A DNA stretch of 64,000 nucleotides, from NCBI GenBank assembly GCA_022577435.1, contig JAKOON010000021.1, positions 8,713,199-8,777,198 on the forward strand. Direction: 5' to 3'. Every line of letters starts with the position of its first letter. Position 1 is the stretch's first letter. The DNA is from Embiotoca jacksoni. Lineage: Eukaryota; Chordata; Actinopteri; Embiotocidae. The notes beneath the pieces were generated by a model that was not told where the DNA came from, ran no database searches, and saw nothing but the letters and a program-made list of their open reading frames with translations. Below are positions 10,998 to 21,600 of the stretch, piece after piece. A program made the translations under genes and the position numbers.

Positions 10998-13279
10998 TCA
11001 CGGCCGGGTGAGGGTGGTGTAGATAGGCTGCTCCCAGCCAGAGGGAGGACTGTGTGGAGGGGGCGCCAAGGCCAGGCTGTTGATAAGCGGCGTGGCGTAA
11101 GACCTGCGGGAGGAGTGAAAGTACGGGTATTGATACAGACTGGCGGGGTAGCCGGAGAAAGCGCTGTATAAGCTGGAGCCTTGAAGGTCAGTGTAGTCTG
11201 ATTGATTGGCGCAGGACGAGGAGGTGGAGGAAGGGCAAGCGGTGGAGCCCAGGGAGGTGTACTCAGGTGGGGGAGGAGTGGTGGTGGAGGAGGAAGAGGA
11301 GCTGTAGTGACCTGGGCTCATCTGCTCCGTTTTAATCTGAGGTTTTTGGCAGCCGTCCTCGATGGGAGTCCCGCCAGATGTTTTGGGTGTCCAGTTGCCA
11401 TGGGAGTGACAGTGGGTGCCGCCGGGTGGGAGGAACGATCCAGAGGGGCTGCTGGTGTCCGGCGGGGTCAGGATTGTGGTGCCGGGGCCGTTCGGAGGCA
11501 GGTACTGATCGAACTCGTGGACGTCGAAGCCATCGATGGTGCCGATGACGTCAGTGCTGAGCTCCGAGATGTCCACGTTGCTGAAGTCGATGTTCTGGCG
11601 GCCGGGATGAGGAGCAGAGCCGGAGCTGGTGTCCACGGACCGGCGGTCCTCGTGCTTGGTCCCCATGTGTGGCTCCGTTTTAGGGGTAGTGGGAGGTGTT
11701 GGAGGTCCGTGTGACTGACCTGGAAACCAAATTACAGGAAACACCAATTAGTTTTTCAACTCTGGAGCATAAAAGTTCACAGAGGAGAACATGCCCTCAC
11801 GGAAACAGTCCCATCACCTGTCCTGTCTGGATGGTAATGGTAGTGCACCTCCCCTGTGCCAGCCAGCCTGGCCACCCCCAGCTCGGGTTTATACAAGCCC
11901 TGCTGCTGGCGCTGGTGCTGCTGCTGGACCAGTCCGGGTCTGCAGTCCGGTTTGGAGCTCTTGCGTCTCCGAGGCTGGTACTTGTAGTCCGGATAGTCCT
12001 TCTTGTGTTGCAGCCGCAGCTTCTCGGCCTCCTCGATGAAGGGACGCTTCTCAGTTTCAGAGAGAAGTCTGAGGAGGACAGGAGAGTTAGCAGAAAATAG
12101 AGGGTGTTTTAAACACAACACAACATTTCAAAATAAAATGTATGTTGCCATGTGGTCAATACTGAAAAAACTGCATTTGAATTATTTTTGCTTTTTTTTT
12201 TTTTGCTTTGACATTTGTGCACCACCATATTAATAATTGAGAATTATTTTTGCTGCACGGTGCTGTGGAACACAACACTGTATGGTACTGTATAGAAAAA
12301 CACATTTTAGATACCCACTTTGGTTTACTTAGCACTTCTATTTCACAACAGTTCAGAGAGAAATACAGTTTTCTTAAGTACATTTTGAATCTTTAATGCA
12401 GAACTATTGCATGCAACAGTTATCTTTTTAATTCAAGTACTTCTACTTTTACGTCTTTAAAGGCTCTCAACCTTTTTGCATGTGAAACTTCAGTCATGGA
12501 GCCTTTAGCAATGAGCCTCCACTTAGCAGTGAATGAGTCATCTTTAATTTGTCTTTTATTAAACGATTTTTTTTTTTGTACTGCGCAGAAAAACTACAAC
12601 CGCTTCCTCTGCATGGCTTCATTTAACTGTGAAAGTACCTTCCAACCAAAATACTTAGAAAATCTTTGCAAATGTAATTCTAGTTTAGAGTAGTTTTATT
12701 GCCATAGTCATTTTGTCGGGAGAGTTTTTAAAAAAATCACTAAAGGGAGGTTGGCTATTTTGAAATGAAATTGAGAGAAAAAAAACAAAACAGGATTTGG
12801 GTTTGGAAACAGTAATTGTGGTGGTCTTGAGATATACTGGAGTTCTAGCCGCTCAGTAGTTGAAAATAAGGATCTACTTACCGCCACAGTTTGCCCAGAG
12901 TCTTGCTGAGCTCGGCGTTGTGCAGATGAGGATACTGATCCGCCAGCTTCCTCCGCGCTGCCTGCGCCCAAACCATGAACGCGTTCATCGGCCGTTTCAC
13001 ATGAGGTTTGCTCTTCAGCCCTCTCGGCCCCTGGCTGGGCATAGGCACCAGCGACCAGTCATAACCTTTCAGCACCTGCGACACCGCGTCCCGGATACAG
13101 GCGGGGAACCGCTCTTCCTGCGGGCAGCTCTCAGATTTGCGCGTAATCCCTTCCTTCTGCGCTTCGGGTCCTGCTGGGGAGGTTGGGGGCTCTGAATCCG
13201 ATCCATGCTGGGACGTGGAGCCTTCGCTGCCCGCTGGACTGCATGGATGGTCCGTCAATGACTTGTTCTCCTCCTTCAT
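10998..13279 (-). CDS. sox8: SOX8, SoxE transcription factor
   Basis: SOX8 is a SoxE HMG-box transcription factor acting in neural crest, glia, gonad and other lineages. Three coding exons on the - strand, 13279-12882, 12068-11818 and 11719-10998, splice in frame to 456 residues plus TGA. The start has A at -3. Residues about 57-81 form the SoxE dimerisation region (ERFPACIRDAVSQVLKGYDW). The HMG box runs from about residue 93 (HVKRPMNAFMVWAQAARRKL) into exon 2 and is interrupted by the first intron after GKLW, in the arginine codon, as in other SoxE genes. Exon 3 holds the conserved central region (NIDFSNVDISELS, FDVHEFDQYLP) and the C-terminal transactivation domain ending QPIYTTLTRP. That ending and the N-terminus fit SOX8 better than SOX9 or SOX10. 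The polyserine/proline tract near the middle of exon 3 looks lineage-specific. Teleosts often have two sox8 copies; which one this is cannot be told. Head to head with lmf1. Confidence 0.97.
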
Positions 13280-13532
13280 GTTTGCTACTAAAATGATCTA
13301 CTGTCGCTCAAATTCCCGTGGAGCTCTCCGAGTGCGCAAAGACGCACAGCTCTGAAGGAAGACTGTATCACCACCAAAAGTAAAATCCCAGAGTTCTTGT
13401 ATTGAACTTGCCATTCCTTGTCACCTCACCCTTCCTCTGCGAAGCAAACTTTAACGAGCTACTGGGATATTTGCACTTTTTTTTCCTTTTTTTTTTTTTT
13501 TAGCAGTTGCCTCTCTCCACCCCTCGTGCGCT

Positions 13533-13537
13533 ATTGG
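13533..13537 (-). promoter_or_regulatory. CCAAT box candidate for sox8
   Basis: ATTGG on the + strand gives CCAAT in sox8 orientation, in the context AAAAGCCAATAGCGC, about 255 bp upstream of the sox8 ATG. It could bind NF-Y. No TATA box was seen nearby. Confidence 0.35.
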
Positions 13538-14581
13538 CTTTTCCAAAATTTTGTTTCCTCCTAGTTTGGCATAACGAAGCAGGAGGAGGCAGAGAACTCT
13601 CAACAGTCAATATTAAAGTAAGAATTTATGAAAGTTTGGGTAGTCTGTAGTCTGCTTAGTTAAAGTTATTATTCAGAAGTAGAGATGAAGTACGTTTTAA
13701 ATTTGTTTTATCTGACGTCATATAAAAGATGCAAAAGGAACGTCAGATCAACTCCATTAAAAGGTGGCTTGACTTTAATGCAGAAGTAGGCTATACTAAT
13801 AATCCATTAAAATTATATAAATAATGCTCCAAAAATTAAAGGCCCATTCTGCATCTCTAAGAATATTTTTGTTGTTGTTGTTGTTTTTATTGCAAACATA
13901 ACCCCTCCAAACGAGACATAGTTCATTCTTTCATTCTTTAAAATATACTGTAAGTCCAAGAAGTGTGTAACCACTGCATCTGCATTTTATTATTGCAAGG
14001 TCCTTTTCATCTGTATTATGGTTTGCTATTTTTCGGGATGCATTTTTTTGTTAAATATATTCTGGGTAAACATTTAATAATTGTTCCTACTTTCCAAAAC
14101 AGCTAGATGGACCATCTAATATCATTAATGATAATAATTTTACATTTTTGGTAGTACTAATTAAGAATGGCATCTAATGCTGGCTGCCTTAAAATGCTCT
14201 TTTTAAGATCATACCCATATATGTTTTTCTGTTCCTACTTTTTTGAGTCTTTTATCGTGCTTTTGAATAGAAAAAGAGATCAATGAATGCATTTTAGCAA
14301 AGCATAACCAATAAATCTACAATTGGCCGGCTCCCAGACGTGCAGCACGTGAGGGTCCGCATATTCCCGCTAGCAGTTTTTTTTTTTTTTTTTTTTGATC
14401 TCGTTCCTTAATCTTCTTAAACAAATTTTGCTTTTTTTTGGCGGCTTTAACATGTTCAAAAACTCATGAAAGTTGGTGCCTGACACATGCAAAGTTTCGT
14501 GAGGTTTGGAGCATCGTTTGACCTTAAACATCAACTTCCTGTATCACGGCGAAATGTCAAACTTAGCCGCATCGCCCTGGC

Positions 14582-14668
14582 TATACTACTGTATATACTC
14601 TATACTATATACTCTATACTATATATTCTACACTATATACTCTATACTATATACTCTATACTATATAC
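14582..14668. repeat. 14-nt minisatellite (TATATACTCTATAC)n
   Basis: About six tandem copies of a 14-base unit with one variant unit (tatattctacac). The sequence is nearly all A, T and C and lies in the sox8-lmf1 intergenic repeat block. Confidence 0.85.
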
Positions 14669-14674
14669 AAAAAT

Positions 14675-15257
14675 GACTTTTGGGTCACTTTTTGGACGAC
14701 ATGCTATATAGTATGACTTTTTTTTGAAGGAGAAAGTGTTTCACTGAGTTCACTCAGAGCTTCCAGTGACTGAACCGACAGTCTGGTGAACTCAACAGGT
14801 AAAAGATTCTACTTCACCAAGGTTGATATTAATGGTTCAGATTCCACCTGTTGATGGTGATTCAACTTTTAGTGAAGTTGAAACATTTGGAGAAATTGAA
14901 AAAGTTTTGCATACACTACACATTACAGGAAGATATTTAATATCACTGCAGACCCCCTTGAAAACACGTAAATATACTATCCGAAGAATGTCTGCAGAAA
15001 TGTTGGTCGCATTTGAATGAATATTTGTGGACGGTGGAGTTATAGGTTGCAATGAGCCAAAGATATGTCTCAATGCAGACCATACCCTGGGAAGATTGGT
15101 GGTGCAATGGTTAGCAATGTTGCCTTCCAGTCAAAAGGTTTATGGTATGGGCCCCCTCTTTGTCATAACTTAAAAAAAAAAAAAAAAAAAAAAACATGCT
15201 ATAGCATGTCATCCAAATTATGAAAAAAAAAAAGTCACAAGAAGTGACCCAAAAGGT
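14675..15257. repeat. Inverted-repeat-bounded dispersed element
   Basis: The left arm, 14675-14711 (cttttgggtcactt, ggacgacatgctata), is repeated in inverse orientation at 15195-15256 (tatagcatgtcatcc, aagtgacccaaaag), the second arm carrying an A-rich insertion. About 480 bp lie between the arms, including at 15099-15130 a tRNA-like sequence (ggtggtgcaatggttagca). This looks like a non-autonomous element or foldback repeat; I cannot name its family. Confidence 0.55.
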
Positions 15258-15269
15258 TTTTTTTTTTTT

Positions 15270-15590
15270 TTTTTTAAATGGCGGACTTCCTGTTGAGTTG
15301 AGGAAATGGTGCAATGCAACTTTTTTGCACATCTCGGTGTGATACACGTGTCCACCGGATTTCGTGCGTATCGGTAAACGTCGCCGCCGGGGCATCTCTA
15401 TAGGGGGCGCTAGTGAGCCATTAGGCCACGCCCATTCGCGACTCCACTAAAACACTGAACTTTTCGCCGGAAGAGACGCGTGTTCCTACTTTCATGACTT
15501 TTTGAATATGATAAAGCCTCCAAAAATGCAGTTGCTTACTAAGAATAATAATAACGCGGAATAATAATAATAATAATTAATGAATCAAAA
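15270..15590 (+). repeat. Dispersed repeat block next to the lmf1 promoter
   Basis: The block has 'ggcggacttcctgttgagtt', '...gtgtccaccggatttcgtgcgtatcgg', 'agggggcgctagtgagcca', 'ccacgccca' and a tail of AAT triplets at 15541-15580. I recognise this order as an abundant unclassified repeat of teleost genomes. Its end is about 65 bp from the lmf1 start codon, so it lies within the likely promoter or 5' UTR. Confidence 0.5.
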
Positions 15591-15614
15591 ATCAAATACT
15601 TCCGCGTGTCTTCA

Positions 15615-15624
15615 GTCACGTGAC
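15615..15624. promoter_or_regulatory. Palindromic E-box GTCACGTGAC upstream of lmf1
   Basis: A perfect 10-base palindrome with a CACGTG core lies 31 bp upstream of the lmf1 ATG. It is identical to the CLEAR consensus bound by TFEB/TFE3 and also fits USF and other bHLH-leucine zipper factors. It could be in the core promoter or the 5' UTR. Function is inferred from the motif only. Confidence 0.5.
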
Positions 15625-15654
15625 CGTGAGACCCCCCCCCCCCCCAAGCAAAAC

Positions 15655-18600
15655 ATGGCGGCCACCGCTGGCAGCCCGGAGAGCTCCGTGAGGAGAAGAC
15701 GCGTGGACAGCAGGAAGACGGAGACAAACTCCGGTCTCAGCACTTCAGAAAATGGAGAAAACACCAGCGGAGACGCGGAGAAAGAAAAGGAGCCTCTGTC
15801 GCTGCAGCCCGGGACTTTCTGGCTGACGCGGGTTGTGCTGCTTCGCTCCGTCGCTTTTATTTACCGTGAGTCGGTTTCACGTCACGAGGACTCTTCGTAC
15901 CAAACACCAACAGCGTCGTTACGTGTTAAAAAAAAAAAAAAAAAAAAAACGTACCCAAAAACAGTCACGTTTTTAAAAAACCAACCCTGAACGGTGTGTT
16001 TGTGTGTCAGTCTGACTGCGTCATAGTCAAAGAAACGAGGCCTTCAGTTTGTTTTACTTCTACAGAAGTTGACAGTCACGTTTCCCCTCCATTCAAACTG
16101 AATACATCTCCAGGATACCTGACCTCCTCCACCTCCTCCTCCTCCTCCACCTCCTCCTCCGCCCAATAGGACTGCAACAATCCCAACATTTTAACTCTGT
16201 TCACTTCATTCAGTCGTAGTTCAATAATACACCATATCAGGAAGAAGAGTAATTTATTGGCACGGAGCACCGTCCGTGAGTAAAAATGACATTTCTCGTT
16301 GCCTTCTAGGTTTCGCAACACATCTCGCAGGGCGTGTGTGACGTAAATAACAACTTAAAGCTTTCCTGAACGATACAAAACAAATATAAGGACAACCACG
16401 CGTCCCAATAATCAAAAATAAACACCAAGCACTGGAGATCTATGTGGAAATAGTGCTGGAACCACGCAGTAGTTTCATCCAGCTGTTTCTATACAGATGA
16501 ATGGAAAACACTCTAATCAGCTGAAAGAGTTGCGATCAGGTGGTTGTGTAATAATTATGACCATTTTTCAGTCCGAAGACAGAAGGACGACTTCAAAAAG
16601 CACTGATTGGAGAAAACACGAAGGCACCGACCTGACGAAGAAAGCAGAACAGATGCAATATTCTTCAGAGCGGTTTTTACATTTGAGCGGGGTTGTGTTG
16701 ATCCGTCCGTCTCCGCTCTGTTTTGCAGTTGTGGCGTTCAGCGTGGCGTACAACCAGAACAAGCAGCTGATCGGCGAGCGCGGCCTGATGCCCTGCAAGA
16801 GCTACCTGAACAGCGTCAAGCGCTACGTCGGGGGGAAGATAGGCACGGCCGCCTTGGCGTACACCCCCTCCGTCCTCTGGTTCCTGGACTGGACCGACAT
16901 GGACGCCAACCTGGACGGCGTCGCCCTGGTGGGGGCGGCGCTGTCGGGCTTCGTCCTGCTGACGGGAACGGCCAACGTGGTGATCATGGTCGCTCTGTGG
17001 CTGCTCTACCACTCGCTGGTCAACGTGGGACAGCTGTGGTGAGTGCGGGTTCGCCCGACGACGCTCTGCGGCCGGGAGCAGTTTTGAAAATGTTCACGCA
17101 CTCGTGCTGAGAGTTTTTTTTTAAAAACTTCATACGAGCTCTAAATGTTGTCCTGTAAATAATTGGACCAGAGTTAGTGATGCTTTTATGGAATCAGTGT
17201 TTTACACGCGAACAAATACATCTTCAAATTTAATGAAATTTAATTTATAGCAACTCTGCTTTCATCCTTTAGTTTAGAAAACATCCAAATGTTTCTTAAT
17301 ACCAGACAAGAAAACATATTGGACGTCGTCTCCCTACTTTCATGTTTCACATCTTTAACAGTGTGACGTGTCGCTGAGGACGAACAACTACAGCTCAACT
17401 TTACATCCTTATAGAAGGTCATGGTCGTGTTTTGAGCTGATTGTATTTGTCAGTTAATTAATTAATTGAAAGGTAAAAAAAAAAAAAATCCACCAGTGTT
17501 CATAAGATTTAGTTCATTCTTGCTGTTTGACAATGTTTAAAAAAAAAAAAGATCAAATACTTATGTCTTTGTTCTTTTTGTTTTCCTTTCTCTCTCTGTA
17601 GGTACTCCTTTGGTAAGTGAACTTTGACCTGTGGCTTCCTTTGTTTCTCCTCCTAAAGAAGAAGTGGATCAGAGGTGAAGCGTTCATGTGAGACCGGTTT
17701 TCATATCAGTTGTAATTTCTTAAACTGTGAAGGTGATTTAGCGACATCTCTCAAACCAAACTTTTTCGTGCGCTGACACACGTAATGCATTTAGAAACGT
17801 AGGACTGACGTTTAAGAGGAGAATTTGACACATTTATAAAGAAAAGATGTCTCCGCACTCTTGATTATTGTCCAATAAAGATTGAAATGGATGCTCAAAA
17901 TGATGATTTTGGAAATTGATCCCAAACAATAAAAAGCAGCAGCTACGCAATCATGATCCAGTTTAACGACTGTTCATAAGTCTACTTATGTTTACTGCTA
18001 ATTATTGGGTTATAAGTGCTCTAAATGCTTTTTAAGTGATTTTTATTCCAACACGTGCTTAAAGCACGAAAACAAATTCAACACGTACCTAATTGCCACG
18101 ATAAAAACCACACAGGTGTTAGTTTACAGCTAATTATTGGCTTGTCAGGGCTTTAAATGCTTTTTAAGCAATATCAATTCAACATTTACTGCACATACGT
18201 CTACTTTGTTTCCAGCTAGTAAACAAAGAAGACGGCTCGTTTGCAGCTTTCTGACTCCATGAACTCAGTAAACTGCCATCAATATATGAAGAACTGTGAG
18301 GATGGGAAGAAATAAGATAACTTGGATGTTGCATGTTTCGGTCCGGCCCAGATAAGTGGCGAGCTCCGTGGCAGCTCTGCGATTGGTTCACGGCACTTTT
18401 GTAGTCGAGAGACGCCGTGCCTGTCTGTGGTGGAGAGCTGTGTCTTCTATTACACTTAAAAAAAAAAAGATATTTTTCTTTCTCTCTCACTCGAACTGTC
18501 TTTCTCCTCTTGTCCCTCTTGTGTTTTGGAGCGATTATCACACGCTGGCTGCCGCTGCTGCTTGAAGTCGGCGGACGAAGCTCCTCCGATTGTTCCCAAG

Positions 18601-21600
18601 TCTAGACAGAAAACCAGAGGGGGGGAGGGGGGTGTTTGCTGTTAGGGACATTAGTGGCAGATGATGCTCTCTCACTTCAACCACTTTCTCAAAAAGTTCA
18701 AAGCTAAAAAAAAAAAAAGAAGACATTTAGTAGTGTAAACCTGAATAGAATTGATTTAACGACACCAGCAGAGGCTCTTTTCACGATCAGAATTCAATCC
18801 ATCCGGTGTGATAACATTCGGAAAGTCTTGAAGAGCCACACTGTTGAATCATTTTATCCCCATTCAAGCTAGCTGAGGGTTAGGAAGCCGACAAGTCGAA
18901 CGCTCTGCCTATAAAGCGTGTCCAGTACGCATTCCTCCTCACGGCCAGAAAGTCTCACCAGACACCAGATTTATAAAACGTATGCAGATGTTTTCTTCCA
19001 TCCCACAGAGACACTGCAGTTGCTGTTTTAACACTTTTATTTGCCACATTGTTACAATGCCAGACACTATAAATATAAACTCTGTAAATATTTTTGTATT
19101 ATTATAATCAATATATATTAATTCCCGCATCAATAATGTGACATCATGTCATTTTCAGGTGCGTTTTGTTGAACTGAAATCCAACGTGACTCCACGTTCA
19201 AGCATTGTTTTCTCTTCTGTTTTGAGCCGTACTTGAGAAAAAGAGCACCTATAGTCACCAGATCTTGTGGTTCTCTGCAGGTTGGGAGAGCCAGCTGCTG
19301 GAGACGGGCTTTCTGGCCATTTTCTTGTGTCCGATGATCACTCTGTCCCAGGTCCCCCGCCGCTGTCCTCCGTCCCTCATCTGCATCTGGACCTTCAGAT
19401 GGCTCATTGTTCGCATCATGCTGGGAGCTGTGAGTACAGAACTTTCTCTGTAGAGAGATTCCAGACCGTCGACACAAAAGAAGAGAAAAATCCACGCGGT
19501 CGTGAGATTACATGAGATTATAACGGCAGCAGCGATGACCTTTTGAAGCTGTGATGACAGAGCAGAGACTCGGTGTCGTTTCTCAGTGGTGTCAGACGGA
19601 GTACAGCGCCCACCACGGGCCATGAGTGATTGATCCACCCCCATCACAGCCTTTTATCTGTGACAGCATCGTGGTCCACCGCTGCTCTTTAACGACCACA
19701 TGGGTTTCTGTTTGTGAGGAAGATGCGGCTCAGTGTGCACTTCAAAGAGCCCTGCAGACGTAGGACGCGGCAGCGTTTGAGCCCACCTATCTGATTAAGG
19801 AAAACTTCAAGTTGTCACACAACAAGTCACTTTTTCTACATCGACATCATGGTACGTCTCAATGGCATCTATTGGTTAACATTAATACATAAATTAGGAA
19901 AGAAGAATCTAAATGCATTGAGATAAAATGACTGTAAGAGATGTTATACTTTCCTCTTGTTACCTGTCACCGATCGTCAAAATAGTTCAATACAGATATT
20001 TATAAACGTCCATGTTCCAATTCACACTGCAGGCGTAAAGACATACCTTCCCTAAAAAAAATTCAAGTCCTGAGAGTACATTGAAATAGAAAATGAAATA
20101 TGGTGCTGTTGCCTTGCTCACCTTTGCAAAATACAAAATACAACAACATGTTCTTGGTAATCTTGATAAAGAACCATCTGCATGGTACCTCGTGTGGTAA
20201 TTAGGTGGCTCATTAAAACAATATGAAGTTCCAACACGCATGCACACACACATCTAGCTCAGCAGGGTTGCCCAAACACAATCAGTTCCAACATATGGCT
20301 GCAGAAATATAACTCTCATTAGATGACCATATGTTGTGCTCCAAAAAAGTGTCAACATTGAAATATATGCTAATTAATACATTCATTTCATTTTATCGGT
20401 GCCCGCATTAGCAGAGCTGAATATGTTTGATATATGATGCTCTTTGTGTTGGGATATTAATCTGCTCAGATGCCTCCTAATCTGTGCTGCAGCAGCTTGT
20501 TTACAGCTGCAGTACACTGTGAGGGTAATCAGGCTGGCAAAAGTGGAGCTAATTAGATTTTAGGAGACCATGTTGGCTCATTAACTATGAAATAGAGTAA
20601 ATATATTAGTGATGTTCACATAAGGGCGGCGTGCTTTAAGTGCTGATTGATATTCGGCCTCGTAGCCCTCCACTGTCTTCTCTTCTTTGTAAATAAATTA
20701 GCCGGAGGTTTGAGGACCTCGATTAAGTGATCGCCCTGAGAGATCCGGTAACGCTGTTTGATTATCGCGTCGGGGCGATAACTTTTAGAGGGCCTGTTGA
20801 TAGTCTCAGCCACGATGCTGCGGTTCCTCCTCATTTTCAAATGGCTCTGCAGCCTCTGATGAGTCCATCTAGTCAATGTGACGAAAAGTTATTTCCAGCA
20901 TGGTCCAAAGGCAGACAAAATATATGGAAGACTCTCTTATCTGCTCAAGCCTTATTATAAGGACATTATTTCTAGTATCACACCAGAGTATTTACAACAG
21001 GCTAAAGTAACTGATAAAAGATCAGCAGTACAGCTTTTTCCTACTGCAGGGAGGACAAACGTTACGGCATCCGCTCGCATGCTGCACGGCTTTGTCATGT
21101 TTACAGAAGACCGAAATCAATTTCTTCTAAAGAGCCCAAATAGCAACTAAACATCGACATATTAGCGTCGTCTTTGTGAGCGTGTTACTTAGATAACATT
21201 CATTTGCTCTGTTTGTTAGGTACACCTGGAGATGCTGCGGTTAGCATTCTTTTAGCTTCGCACAAAGCAAATCGGTCATTAACCTGTTTACATCCCGAAG
21301 GGTATTATAAATGAATGGGAACCTGATAGCAGATTTGTGTTTCTTAATAGATAAATATACATCAAATTTAGTAATTTTGGGGCACTTGATGTCATTTTTT
21401 TTTGTCACAGAATGACTAACTGACTAATTTCTGTGTTTTTCAGTAAATGTTTACGAGCTTCCTGTTTTCACAACATAATTCATTATGTTCAAGTAACGTT
21501 TACCTGTTCCAGGATTGAACAGGATAAATGCTTTGATACTAACTGGGTGGATAGTTGTTGTAAAGCTCGGTGGATATTATGGAATACACGTTTTACTTTG

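Larger units (their letters stand above)
13280..15654. other. sox8-lmf1 divergent intergenic region
   Basis: This 2.4-kb interval holds the promoters of both genes. On the sox8 side an ATTGG at 13533-13537 reads CCAAT toward sox8, about 255 bp upstream of its start codon. The middle, 13600-14330, is AT-rich and shows no repeat I recognise. From about 14390 to 15590 it is mostly repeat: a 14-nt minisatellite, an inverted-repeat pair, a tRNA-like stretch and a block resembling an abundant fish repeat (ggcggacttcctgttgagtt). The last 60 bases before the lmf1 start are GC-rich and contain GTCACGTGAC. Confidence 0.7.

Noticed and set aside
11202..11714. 170-codon frame opposite sox8 exon 3
   Set aside because: Antisense shadow of the GC-rich, serine/proline-rich coding exon, with no family resemblance.
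15099..15150. Possible tRNA gene
   Set aside because: It resembles the A-box half of a tRNA-derived repeat only. No matching acceptor stem or anticodon arm can be drawn, and it lies inside a repeat.
16607..17110. 167-codon frame overlapping lmf1 exon 2
   Set aside because: Same strand, shifted frame. The lmf1 frame is conserved and splices correctly, while this one is an effect of GC-rich codons.
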